Shown here: piece after piece, positions 26,108 through 36,900 of the stretch
Layout of the letters: each line of letters begins with the position of its first letter
Numbering within the stretch: position 1 is the stretch's first letter
DNA from: Lepidodermella squamata
Lineage: Eukaryota > Gastrotricha
Direction of reading: 5' to 3'
Length of the DNA stretch: 64,000 bases
Assembly (NCBI GenBank): GCA_047495785.1
Contig: JBLDXI010000013.1
Coordinates: forward strand, 62,001 to 126,000
The notes under the pieces: generated by a model
What the model was told of the DNA's origin: nothing
The model's database searches: none
Seen by the model: the letters and a program-made list of their open reading frames with translations, nothing else
Program-made: the position numbers and the translations under genes

Positions 26108-26487
26108 CTATGGGTAAAGTACTTTAAACTCTGCGGCAGTGCGGGACAACCTTGGAAGATCCAAGTCCCAAAAAAATAAGCCGATTAATAGCCGATTTGA
26201 CACCGTCCGCAAGAAATGTAATAAAATCTCGAGCAATGATGCAGAAATCCAATCAGAAATCATTGCATCATTGCGTTCAAATCGTTAACATGAAACCATA
26301 CTTGCGGATGGATTCATTTTAACCTTATTTTTTTTCTTGTGAAATGACCACTCCATAATTGACAGTCTCTTCTACCTTCTTAGTAATTTTCATCCGTAAA
26401 GTGTGACCGTGGTTGAATTTATCAATGAAATGAATATTGTAAAGACAGGCATTTATTATAATTTGCTTTCTTCGCATTTCATGTGTG

Positions 26488-27168
26488 ATGACCAGCTGGA
26501 GAATGAATAAGGACTATACAGTAATAGATCCCCAGTCGGCAAGTCAGATCCAGGATACTGTTGATCCTGAACGTCAGAGATTTCCGCACTGCATTGTGTG
26601 GACACCTATTCCTTGCATCTCCTGGTTGATTCCTCTGATAGGCCACATGGGAATATGTACCTATAATGGGGTAATAAGAGATTTTGCTGGTCCATATTTC
26701 GTTTCCGAAGATAATATGGCATTCGGTCAACCTGTGAAATATTGGCAAATCGATCTCAACAAGGAAGGCTTGGTATGTTGAAACGCAGGCTTACAGCCAA
26801 ACTGTTACATTTTCTGTTTGTATTTTCTGTTAGACACCAGAACAGTGGGACAGAGCCGTTGCGGAATCTTGTGAGGAATACAAGCATAGGATGCACATTC
26901 TGGTTGATTTTCTCTATCTTTATTGTTTTCAATATTTCTTTTCATACCTCTGTTGCAGTGCTGGGATAATTGCCACAATCATGTTTCTTATGCTCTGAAC
27001 AAAATGAATTTTCGACAAAGGAATAATCGAGGAATGTTTTCAGCCTGGCTCAACTTCACTGTCAACTCGAAATATATTAGTGCGGGAAAATGTTTCTGCA
27101 CATACCTGCCCTTCATAATTTTATTGGGCATCATTCTCACTCTTGTCCTGATCTTCAAACTGATTTGA
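26488..27168 (+). CDS. TMEM222: TMEM222 family membrane protein (DUF778)
   Basis: Small multi-pass membrane protein of the TMEM222 family. Its function is poorly defined, and the human gene is linked to neurodevelopmental disorder. Exons are 26488-26772, 26834-26902 and 26959-27168, all in phase, giving 187 residues against about 208 in human. The family core is clear: [67 protein letters not shown], then [16 protein letters not shown] and a hydrophobic end [20 protein letters not shown]. Introns are 61 and 56 bases. I chose the ATG at 26488; another in-frame ATG follows at 26503. NXT1 follows on the same strand after a gap of about 220-245 bases. Confidence 0.95.
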
Positions 27169-27386
27169 TTTGAATGCCCTTTCTAATAATGATTATTACG
27201 GGCTGAAAGCCGTCAGATAATGCTCTGTTTCTATGAGGGATTTTCGTTCACTTTGGGCTAGCAGTTTGATTTTTTATGTTATTGATCGTTATGTTGTTCG
27301 ATGTGATTATATTCATAGATCGACTGATATCTAAAATGAGCGATCCAAGTTCCAGATTCAAATAATATTGCAATTTCTATTTTTAG

Positions 27387-27387
27387 A
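27387..27387 (+). promoter_or_regulatory. Splice acceptor just upstream of NXT1 start
   Basis: TTTCTATTTTTAG ends at 27386, 27 bases before the NXT1 ATG and 218 bases after the TMEM222 stop. No coding exon of NXT1 lies further upstream. It can be a trans-splice acceptor or the end of a 5' UTR intron. Confidence 0.55.
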
Positions 27388-27413
27388 CGGTTACGTTTTG
27401 ATATTATCGTGCT

Positions 27414-28035
27414 ATGACTCAAGAAGTCGCGTTTGAAAGGGTGATGCCGAAGCGAGGTTGAGATTACAGTGATATAACGATGATTCTTTATTCAATTAAA
27501 GGAGGCCGTTGATGCTGCTAGCAAGTTTGTTCGCCACTTCGTAGATTTTGTTGACAAAAGCAGGCAGGTAACATCACTTCACATCGCTGAATATAGCAGC
27601 AACTTTGATTTATTCTTCTTTTGCAGTTCACTTCAAAATTTTACTTCGATGACTCCGTGCTGTCATGGAATGGTAACATGGTAAAAGGACTTGACGCCAT
27701 CTCCAAATTTTACACTGGCCTCCCGCAGTCAACGCACAATGTTACCGCTTTCGATGCACAGCCTGTCGTTCTGCCAAGTACGTGTCTTGCATGATGATGG
27801 AATGATTTGTATTTTTTATTGCTTAACAGCTTCTACTTCACCGGCCATTCTGATATCAGTCTCTGGGACTGTCGAATTCCCCAATATTAGCAGCAGATCT
27901 TCCTTCCATCGATCCTTTGTCTTGGTGACTCGCGAAAAAAGTCAGTCAGGACAAGAAAATTCAACGGGTCCCAATGTGAGCTGGAAAATTTTAACTGATA
28001 CGTTCCGGCTACAGCAAGTTGACACTCGCAGATGA
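27414..28035 (+). CDS. NXT1: NXT1/NXT2 (p15), NTF2-related mRNA export factor
   Basis: Partner of the mRNA export receptor NXF1/TAP. The heterodimer carries spliced mRNA through the nuclear pore. Exons are 27414-27440, 27502-27567, 27627-27777 and 27830-28035; phases join cleanly to give 149 residues against about 140 in human. The NTF2-like fold is shown by MTQEVAFEREAVDAASKFVR at the start, then SKFYFDDSVLSWNGNMVKG, VTAFDAQPV, ILISVSGTVEF and SWKILTDTFRLQQ near the end. The first exon is only nine codons long, and its splice to EAVDAASKF restores the family alignment. AATAAA follows at 28059-28064. It lies close behind TMEM222, which suggests joint transcription. Confidence 0.93.
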
Positions 28036-28058
28036 TTCATTATAACCTGGAAAAAGTC

Positions 28059-28064
28059 AATAAA
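28059..28064 (+). terminator. Candidate poly(A) signal of NXT1
   Basis: AATAAA 24 bases after the NXT1 stop codon. No equally good hexamer was noticed between TMEM222 and NXT1, consistent with the pair sharing one end. Confidence 0.5.
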
Positions 28065-28539
28065 AATTTGCGTTACGCAGTAATTTCGTCAATTCTACCG
28101 AAAATCGAAATACCACAACTTTACCTCTTATTTCATATCCCGAAATGTGTTGTGTTGACGTGCATTGTACGCATCCAGACTGGCCCTTTCTGTAATAGTT
28201 TCAGACCACACTAGTGCTGTATTTAATCGGAGGTCGTAATTTGTGGAGCCAGTTAATCCACAGTTTTCTGAGGGTTGATGTTTTTTAGAAGACGCCCGAA
28301 AAGCATCTGTTGAAACTTGTGATCGTGGAAGGACGGTACTTCTTTCCGCAGCAAATTCTTACTCTTTTCCGCAGCAAATTTTTTTTATTCAATCATGGAC
28401 ACCAGGATATGTTGGATGAAAAGTTATTCTCAATGCCAGTTGATAGCGTGATTCGAGGGCTATCGTTTGGCACTAATTGTGCCGAGCGATCCCTCTTGAA
28501 AGTTTCACCAATAGTGCGATTTGTGAAAGAAAAGTAAGA

Positions 28540-29441
28540 TCTCACAGCGCAAATTAAACGCAGATTTCCGTCAGCTAATAGCCACATCATAGGAGGTGAT
28601 TTCAACTTGAATCTGATGGACCAGACAAACCACGATGACTTTAACGATGCGATGGCCGGCCACGGTCTAACACTTGCCTTTGAGAAAAATGTCACGCGGC
28701 CAGCTTCTAACACAATGCTGGACTACTTCTGGTCAACCTACTCAGCTAAACGAATCGTGCTGGCGGGATCAACTGAAGGAGTTAGCGACCATCATGGCTG
28801 TGCGATGGTGCTGGAACTTGAAGCAGCAAAACAAGTAGCACATCGCCGCCGCCTGCCGTAAGGCGCGCAAGGGCCTTTTTGCTCTACAACTTGCTGCGAA
28901 AAACGGTCTGAATCGCACGTGCCTTAAAGCGATGGCCAACGGGCTTGTATTCGCTCATCTTCAATACTGCGACACTGTACTCGGAGAGGCGAGTAAAACG
29001 TCCCTCGAACGCCTTCAAAGGCTGCAAGACAGAGCGGTCCGCATAATTATGAATGCGCCTTATACCGCAGCCGCAGATCCTCTTCGAAAGCAACTAGGCT
29101 GGCTAGACCTGAACGGTAAACGCAATGTTCACCTGGCTACGCTAATGTTCAGGTGTGTCATCGATGAAGCACCCGATGCCATAGCCTCACTATTCGTCAA
29201 AAACGAGCCCGGCCGACTTCGAAGTGCCCGGCTGACCTTCAAAGTTCCCAAATTCCGCATCGACTACGGCAAAGCCAGCCTCAGTCACCGCGGGCCAGTG
29301 TTCTTCAACACCCTGCCAATCCACTTCCATTGCTCACAACATCAGCCAGTTGAAATCAGCACCTACAAAGGCAACCTTCCAACCTGCGAATGTGGAATCA
29401 AGGCCTGCGCCACCGCCAACGACTGCAGACAGCTTGTTTAT
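28540..29441 (+). mobile_element. LINE host copy, 5' segment, RT domain deleted
   Basis: A plus-strand copy of a CR1/Jockey-type LINE. The first part reads the second half of an APE-type endonuclease (HIIGGDFNLNLMDQ, then MLDYFWSTYS and the catalytic-type GVSDHHG). At about 28855 it jumps, with a change of frame, to sequence that lies after the reverse-transcriptase domain (RKARKGLFALQLAAKNG, GLVFAHLQYCDTVLGE, RLQRLQDRAVRIIMNAP, LGWLDLNGKRNVHLATLMFR). By comparison with the minus-strand copy, about 500 codons including the whole RT core are missing. The copy is cut at 29441 by the nested minus-strand element and resumes at 32259. The 5' limit is uncertain. Confidence 0.85.
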
Positions 29442-29462
29442 TTATTTATTTATTTATTTATG
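29437..29462. repeat. (TTTA)n tail of the nested LINE
   Basis: About six TTTA units; in minus-strand orientation this is the (TAAA)n 3' tail of the nested element. It overlaps the end of the target duplication. Confidence 0.9.
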
Positions 29463-32258
29463 AGCCATTCATCCGTTTTTAGGAAAAGTTGGAAAGCTCA
29501 GCTGTAAAAAAAGACAATGGATTAGTTAGGTTCGATTTAAACTGTACACAAGATTAGATAGTTATAAAACATCATGTAACTTATATGTATAAAAAAGAAG
29601 ATAGCTCAACAAAGAAAACAATTGTGATGAATGTTGGTTTGTAGCAGGATCAATATAAAAATATAAAATGCAGATGCTCTTGTCTTCTGGTTTCAGGCGG
29701 CGGTATTTGAGGTAAGTTCTTTTTGTTGTGTAAGCAGGTGACGGTAAACCAAGTTTCTGCATTGGTCGGCAGTTTTGGATGTGCGGATGTGGTCGGGGAG
29801 AGAGTTCCAAAATACCGATCCATGGTGAGCCAAACACCGATCCATGATCGCTGACTTAGTCCTGGGCACCTCTAGGATGTTTGAGAGTTCTTTGAGGGCG
29901 TTTTGTTTGCGGGTAGAAGCCATTGGTGCGGTTCGAAGTTTGAAGAAGTTGGCTATGGCTACCGGGGCCTCACCATTAATGCAGCGCCAGATCAGTGTTG
30001 CCAGGTGAACTTTTCGTTTTCCGTCAAGATCCAGCCATCCGAGTTTTTGTCTTAGCGGTGCAGGGTCCGCGTTCATCGGAGCGTGGCAAATGATTCTTAC
30101 GGCCTGGTCTTGGCGACGTTGTAGTTTGCTGAGCTTGGTCGGTGCCAGCTGCGAGAGAGTTGTATCGCAGTACATTAAGTGGCAGAATATTAGGCCATTT
30201 GCCATGAGTTTGAGAGTCTTTCGATCAAGGTATTTAGCAGCGATCCTCAGTCCGAATAAGCCACTACGTGATTTGTTTTTCACCCCCCTTAAATGTTCCT
30301 TAAATCCCAATTTATTGTCAAGAGTAAACCCCAAGACTTTGAGTGATGACGTTGTTCCGATCAAGCAGCCGTCAATTTTGATTTCGAATTTAGGTGGGGA
30401 AGTGGTGTTGTAGTCGGTTGGCAAAACAATCATCTGCGATTTTTTCCCGTTTACCATTAGACTGTTCGCTGCGAGCCAGACACTCAATTGATCAATGTCG
30501 TACTGAAGCTCCTGTTGTAACTTTTCAACATCTTTTCCTGAATGATATACAGTGGTATCATCTGCGAACTGGACTAGTTTCGCAAATCTGGGAATCGATG
30601 CCATCTCATTAATATATAGCGTGAAAAGTAGCGGCCCCAGTACACTACCTTGGGGCACGCCGTAGAGCAAAGGCAAATGGTCTGAAAAGGTATTGTTTAT
30701 CGAAACATACTGTTTTCGGTTCTCAAGGTAATTGCGAATTAATCCGACTGCTTTCTCTGTGAAACCTGCGCTAATTAAGGAGTTATAGACACCTTGGTGA
30801 TGCAGTGAGTCAAAAGCCTTGCTCAAGTCTATCGCAATAGCTACCGATATTTTGCTTTGTTCATGAGTCTTACGTAGATCATTACTGAGTTTCGCTAGAC
30901 ATGTGTCGGTAGAATGATATTGTCTGAAACCAAATTGGCTAGGCGAAAGAAACTCGATATTGGTGATATGTTCCTTAATTTGCATGGAAATGCACCGTTC
31001 AAAAGTTCTGGAAATGGCTGACAGTATTGAAATAGGCCTAAAATTACCTACGTCAGATTTACACCCACCTTTGTGAAGAGGATGAACCACTGCGATTTTC
31101 CATTGCTCAGGAATTGTGTTATTGTCAATTATTACATTGAACAGAACGAGTAAATGAGGTTTCAAAACATCAGAAGCTAGTTTAAGAATAGACTCCGGAA
31201 TACCATCGTGACCAGTCGTAGATTTGTTTTTCACTTTTGAGAATGCCAGGCATAGTTCCCTTTGCGTGATATGCCTAAATGAAAATTCCTGATTCTTCGG
31301 GTTCTTCCGGTCGAAGTCTAGGCGATTCAAAAGCAAATCTGCTATCTTTTTGCCAACGTTCGAGAACATCTGATTGAAAGTGTTAGCCAGGAGATACGAC
31401 TCATCTTTATTCAGAGATGGAAAGTCGTTGTGGTTGGACGATTTCTTAGGTCTAAACTCATTAACCACCTTCCAGATTTTTTTGGAATCCCGCCCTGCCT
31501 CAGTAACTTTACTGCGCCATTTGGCCCTTCGCGATTTCCGGATTTTTCGATGTTCCTTTCGTTGTTTGCTAAGTGAGTGAAAAGTTGGCCGGTGTTTGGT
31601 GCGGCGGTGCGTAGATTTTCTAACTGTTTCTGGTGCAAGTTTATCAAGAACCTTAATAATCGCTGTCTGGATTTTATCCCAGCAATTCTGTGAGCTATCT
31701 CCGGTTTCGATGCTAGGACTTCCTAGTGCCTTACCGAGTTCATAATTGAACTGGTCTGCCTTGATAGCTTTCAAGTTACGATACTTAGATTCGGTTGCGA
31801 CTTGGTTTTTAAACCTTTTTGTTCCCTGGTCCGTGATAACTAACAAGATCCCGTGATGGTCGCTAAGCCCATGTATTGTTCCCGATAAGATGATGTTTTC
31901 TTCCTTTTCAGTGGTCCAAAAATGGTCGAGCATGGTAAGAGCGGCTGGCCTAGTAATGCAGTGTGGAAAGCTATGTTTCAGATCAAACGTATTGAATGTG
32001 TCTCGTAATTCTGAGTCAACTTTGATATCGAGAAGGTCCCAATTGAAATCTCCGCCTATAAATCGATGATTGACATGCATCGATTTTGCAGTAAGATCAA
32101 CTAAAACACTGTCTAGTTCTTCGACTGGAATTTTGGGCATTACTGTTGGTGATCGATATATCACGGATGCTGTGAATGTCATTCCATTTGGTGATTCGAT
32201 TAAAGCGTGAATGTTCTCGATTGTGGATGAGGTTGACCAATAATTTTTGATCACCAAA
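29442..32258 (-). mobile_element. LINE (CR1/Jockey-type) inserted in another LINE
   Basis: A 5'-truncated minus-strand LINE of about 2.8 kb. It is flanked by the 8-base target duplication TTGTTTAT (29434-29441 and 32259-32266). Reading 5' to 3' on the minus strand it has a pol frame, a 3' UTR of about 230 bases, and a (TAAA)n tail of about six units at 29437-29462. Its 3' end, GGATGAATGGCTCATAAATA, resembles the 3' end of the host copy at 32411-32440. The first part of the endonuclease is missing, as expected from incomplete reverse transcription. Confidence 0.9.
29693..32258 (-). CDS. LINE pol: partial APE endonuclease, reverse transcriptase
   Basis: One uninterrupted reading frame of about 855 codons within the element. 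An upstream ATG at 32272 lies in flanking DNA, so it is not the native start. From the N-terminus: the C-terminal half of an APE-type endonuclease with GGDFN and LSDHHG; a basic linker; the reverse transcriptase with HKGGxxxxxxNFRPIS, AIDLSKAFDSL, GVPQGSVLGPLLF and QFADDTTVYH (FADD in place of YADD); then the thumb and a post-RT domain ending NSLPDHIRTSKTADQC. The DD of the active site and the fingers motifs are intact and no stop or frameshift is visible, which argues for a recent insertion. The missing endonuclease half makes it unable to move by itself. Confidence 0.92.
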
Positions 32259-32440
32259 TTGTTTATAAACATTTACTTTGTTGTTGATTATTTTTATACA
32301 AACGCATCTCAATTGTTGTGGACTTATAACGAAACGGAAAAGACAAATCTAACGGCTCTGCACACTTTTTTGTTAATTGCACCTAATTTTCCAAGTCGAG
32401 CTCTCAACAATGGGATCAATGCTCTTTAAATAAATAAATA
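32259..32440 (+). mobile_element. LINE host copy, 3' segment with AAAT tail
   Basis: This continues the plus-strand copy cut at 29441. Reading from the duplication, the frame continues after CRQLVY as KHLLCC and a stop, matching CRNLVYRHLL in the nested copy. A 3' UTR of about 140 bases follows, then GGGATCAATGCTC and an (AAAT)n tail at about 32416-32440. Confidence 0.85.
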
Positions 32441-33183
32441 AATAAAATAAAGATGTCTTCAGAATTTCCATCATATCCCCGAATTGGTCAATCTTAAACG
32501 AACGATTTAGGGCTTGTTCGAAAGCCCTAATCCTCGTCTATTCGAATAAGTACGATTCCTAGGATTTGGAGAAAAACTGGAGATGCTACGAAGAAATTAA
32601 AAATATTTGCTGCGGATTAAAGTATTTTTCTCGTGGAATAGTGGAACAATGTAAAATGGCGCGTGTCACGCGCTTATCAAACCAACCAATAAGATTCAAA
32701 CCTTCCGTGCGATCGGAAAAATTGTAGGTTTGTTCACAGGTCCCTCTGAAAAACGTAACAAGTGATCAGTCGTAGGGTTCAATTTAAAAATTCGAAAATT
32801 AGGCACGATTCGCGAGGCTCCATATTACCTAGAGCGAATGCAACATTTGAAAATTCATTAGTCAACAATTGTTCATTTTGCCCTTCATTTTCATTTTAAC
32901 GTTCGACGAAGTTAGACGTAATGATTTAGGTAACTGCTATTGGGAACGTGATAATCAACGCGCAATGCCTGTTCAGACGGCGACGCAATGAGTGATGTGC
33001 ACGCCGCACGTCGCTGCGGTTGCCGTGGTCAAACAGGATCGGCCATAGCTCGTCAATCAACTGATGAAGTAGTCGGGCTTTGTCCGAAGGCAGCGTTCGC
33101 TCGAACATGGTTGTCGTAGTTGATGTCGGATTTCAGCTTCACTTTTCCTCAACATTTTATTTGGGGTGTGACTTTTTTCATCA
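32441..33183. other. Intergenic, one unassigned short frame
   Basis: AT-rich and mostly without coding signal. The exception is the minus-strand frame ending at 32926, described separately. Confidence 0.4.
32926..33108 (-). CDS. Short uncharacterised reading frame
   Basis: A 60-codon frame from the ATG at 33108. The first 45 or so codons (MFERTLPSDKARLLHQLIDE, then LWPILFDHGNRSDVRRAHHS) show gene-like third-position G/C and a helical, charged composition unlike the AT-rich surroundings. The last 12 residues look non-coding, so this may be a first exon with a donor inside it or a remnant of a mobile element. I recognise no family. Confidence 0.3.
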   Translation of the reverse strand: MFERTLPSDKARLLHQLIDELWPILFDHGNRSDVRRAHHSLRRRLNRHCALIITFPIAVT

Positions 33184-33927
33184 TACCGTCAAATGGGGCG
33201 ACTTTCGCATAGCCATATCTCAGAGGTATCAAGATAAAGACCCCCTGAGTGGGATACCGTCAGATGGGGTAACTTTAGCTGGTGGGGCGACTTTGACATG
33301 CCAAAATGGGGTGACTTAAGCATACCAAAAATCGAAGATGGTAAGGTAAATTTTGGCATGTCAAAGTCGCCCCACCAGCTAAAGTCACCCCATCTGGCGG
33401 TACCGTTGGAAAGCCCAAAAAAAGACCAACCGGAATACCTTAAACATACTTTAGCCATTCACAATACCTGGTGATTAAACACAGGTAAAGTTAAGCGAAA
33501 AATACAGTTTTCGGCAGAATTTAGATGACTCGACCAGGTGTGATCAAAATGAAATAACCTTGTCATTTTCGAGCAGCCCCGACACCAGCTATCCAGCGGT
33601 ACCCCACTTAAGAGGTATCCGCCTTTCCCCCGGCGGTTTGAGTTAGGGCAAAAAGTCACCTCATCTGCATCTAAACCGTACTCAGGGTCACTTTGCTACC
33701 CTTCCACGTCATTTATTAAGTTAAATACGGCTCAAACGGTTCCACGACGTATATAATTTAATTCTCCATCATCAGGGCTTTCCATTGACATCCTACTTGA
33801 CATGTATCATGCCTGAGAAAATTACATCGTGTGTGATCTAAACTTGATCGCAAAAACCTATGGCAATGTCACCCCACTGGCTAAAGTTTGACGGCATAGA
33901 GAACGGAGAGAATGGTGTTTGACGGTA
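33184..33927. mobile_element. Foldback element with TACCGTCAAA ends
   Basis: The left end TACCGTCAAATGGGGCGACT (33184) and right end TTTGACGGTA (33918-33927) are inverted. Inside is a long hairpin: arms of about 53 bases at 33255-33307 and 33350-33402, nearly perfectly complementary, around a 42-base spacer. Further partial copies of the motif occur at 33866-33899. There is no coding capacity. It looks like a palindromic, non-autonomous DNA transposon, and the terminal TA suggests TA targeting (inference). Confidence 0.75.
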
Positions 33928-36900
33928 TGCCTTCTGTTATGAGACAAATACTCTATTCATCCGACACCCTAAATTGTGACTTAAAATATTCGGCAACAGT
34001 TCTCACTTGAAACCAAGTACTTATCACAAAATTTAATTGAATCAAGGATATCAAGAATGACTCGGTGACCGTGGATATAACGTAATTCCGACGCCAATAT
34101 TGATTCGGCAAAATTTCATTTGATTTGGGAATATTTTCGAGCTCGAAAAAACAGTTCGAAGTCAGGCTTTCAAACAGTATTGATTCCTTTGTTACGTCAA
34201 AGGACGTCATTTTGAAGGTCCGATTCTGTCAGATCGTGGGTTCCTCAGAAAAAGCCTGGTTCTGGAAACGATTAGGGCCACGGATCGAATAAAACGAGCG
34301 ATTTTTCAGGGTGCTGGGCTTTGCGATTAAGCAGAGATGATCGGCAAAGTTTGAATTTAGGCTCTAAGTTTCACGTCGGTTGTTACAAGTCACGGTTTAG
34401 GTTGTCGGATGAAATAAAAATTGTCTGGTGAGAAAAGTTGTTCTCTTTATTTGATCACTGCCGTCACTAACATAGCCACGTCGAGTACCTTGCCAAGGGT
34501 AACCTGCCCAACACCTCGCCGATAATTTTCGGTTTTGACTCCGAAATTTTGCAAACACTAACCCACGCTTGTTTTTTTAAGAGTTTAAAAATTTAAATTT
34601 GAAGTTTCAGTTAACGTTTTCAAGTTTATTAATTAAACAGTATACAAAAATACCGATTTTTTTTATCACACAAGCCGTATCGGGTGTTTCTGCTTTAAGC
34701 GTTTGTTCGGGAGTCCGAGAAGTGCAGCTCCGCATATCTCAATTGTCAGCTGCGAAGACCCACGCGGAAATTTCACTTCGAATGTGCTCGACTGCTTTGG
34801 CAACACTTAAAGAGAAACAAAGCTATCTCAGCGACGCAATCTGGTTATTTAATAACTTACTAAAAGGCTTATCAGTGAATTTCTCTAGTAACACATAAGT
34901 CTTTTGCGTTTCTTGAATGACCAAACCCGAACTGTTAATCGAGACATGTACAAAAACAAATTCAAGGCATAAATAAGAAAATTACGGACCGTCCTTCTAA
35001 TGCCTTGTTGGCAGATTGCACGACTTTCATTTCGAGACCTTCGAATCCAACGGATTGTATGGACTTCCTTATTTCTCCCACATCATTCCTTTGCAACCTG
35101 TTAAGCAGAAGCGTGAGGTTTATAATTTATTCGACAATTGAACCTACTTTTCCATATTCAAGTTGTCTGCAACGTAGCTTGCTGCCAACTGGGTAAGCCA
35201 GCCGCTAGCCTCGGGAAATCTATGAAAAACCTATCATAAATATCCTGTTTGGACTCATTTCAAATGGGACAACTTTTTACGCAGGGATGTTTTACGAAGA
35301 GCCTTAGCGAAGCGTTTTTTTCTTTTTCCAGCAACAAGTCCGAGCTTCTTGCGCTTGCTACTCTCGCCAGTTTCGAGTTTGACCGGAGTGAAGTATATAT
35401 CTGAGAAATCGTTTTGATAAGACGTCGGCATATGATTATGCAAGAACCTTTCGTAGCAAGCCCGCTCGCTTTCTTCTCTCGCCATGGCTAGTTTTCGCCC
35501 CTAGTAATAAATTAATTTGTTAATAGTTTTAAACCGAAGAAATGGAGATTTGAAGACAAAAAGGCTCAGCAAGATAGTAACGGAAAAGCTCGATTGAATA
35601 ACCTCGAACCTCGAACCGAACGAACCTAGAAAGCCAATGATAGGAAGGTGCTATTTTTGAGCCTGGTATTGTGTCTCACGGAGACACATAAGTATTGCAC
35701 AAAAAACACGGAAGGGTGGCCCGCTAGGGTATGGCCCGCCAACTTCATGTAAATTATTCAGCAGTTGATCTCTAAGGATCTTTGAGTTCTCGGAAGATCT
35801 TGATCGATGGCAAACTAAATTTCGTTCCATTTTGCTGAGGATGATCAGGATCAGGAATTACGATTTCTCATCGCCCTGACGGACTCAAGCTTTCGCCATA
35901 AGGCGGAGCTATTGAGAAAATCGCGAGCTTACGCTCTAGGAAAGTTTGGTCTGGTTTACTAACTACTTAATGATGTCCCTACCCCGGGTACTCCAGTTAT
36001 TGCTGACTGTTTCTCCAGGGCCCAGGCATTAGTGCCCAGGTGGCTTTTCCACTCACTCAGCGAAGCCTACAAACGCCGTCGTAGCAAGAAAGCTACCAAA
36101 AGACTAGTTTGGAGAATTATTTACAAGAGTAGAGATAATTTACAAGAGGTAATTCCACGGAGCCAAAATATAAGATAATTTAATGCCGGAGCTATAAAAG
36201 AAAATAAAGTATATTACATTTGGTTGAATATAGGGTTTGAAAAATATAAATAGAAATTTGGAAAACTCATTTAGTTCGGCACGTAGTTGATGTGTCGATC
36301 GAGGCAATAGACAATAGACAATAGACAATTTTATTCGTATCGCCTCAGACAGATACGACTATCAATTAATATTGCTTTTTTGCCAGACCCTGTCGATCGA
36401 GGCTCGTCACCGTTAAATGTGAACCCCAACCGGCGAATGAACCCGCCACTTTTCTTTAAAAATTTTCACGTATGATATTTTTTCTTAATTTGTTATCAAC
36501 TATTCAAGCAAATACTTTGTCGAATAGTCTATCCGGCGAAATTAAACGCTTCGAAAATTCGTGCGAGGATACGCGCGTATCCAACCACGCCGCCGGCACA
36601 AGTCACGTGGAGGCAGCGGCTAGTCGTGTCCCTCGCCAGGTTTCCGCTCTCTTTTGTGTTTGCGCGTATTCTGATCAGCCATTAAGGTACAGCAGTCAGC
36701 AGTCATCCGATAAGTATGCTGGTCTGGTAACTTTACGATACCTTTGTAGCCATTTAGACATCTTCGGCTTTAGTTATTTCCACTTACATTAAGTCCGCTG
36801 CCGCTTAGCATATCCCACGAGCGAGCGAGATGCAGCCTCAGAAAGGGCGCCCACCAAGCCTTGTATTCTGATATTAATTGGATTTTTAATTTTCGGCGTT

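Noticed and set aside
28310-28537. Plus-strand frame just before the host LINE
   Set aside because: Contains a tandem duplication of CTTTCCGCAGCAAATT and no recognisable protein. It may be a degraded 5' part of the LINE, but alignment with the nested copy is not convincing.
32097-32312. 71-codon minus-strand frame at the 5' end of the nested LINE
   Set aside because: It spans the junction between host and nested LINE in the wrong frame for pol; not a real protein.
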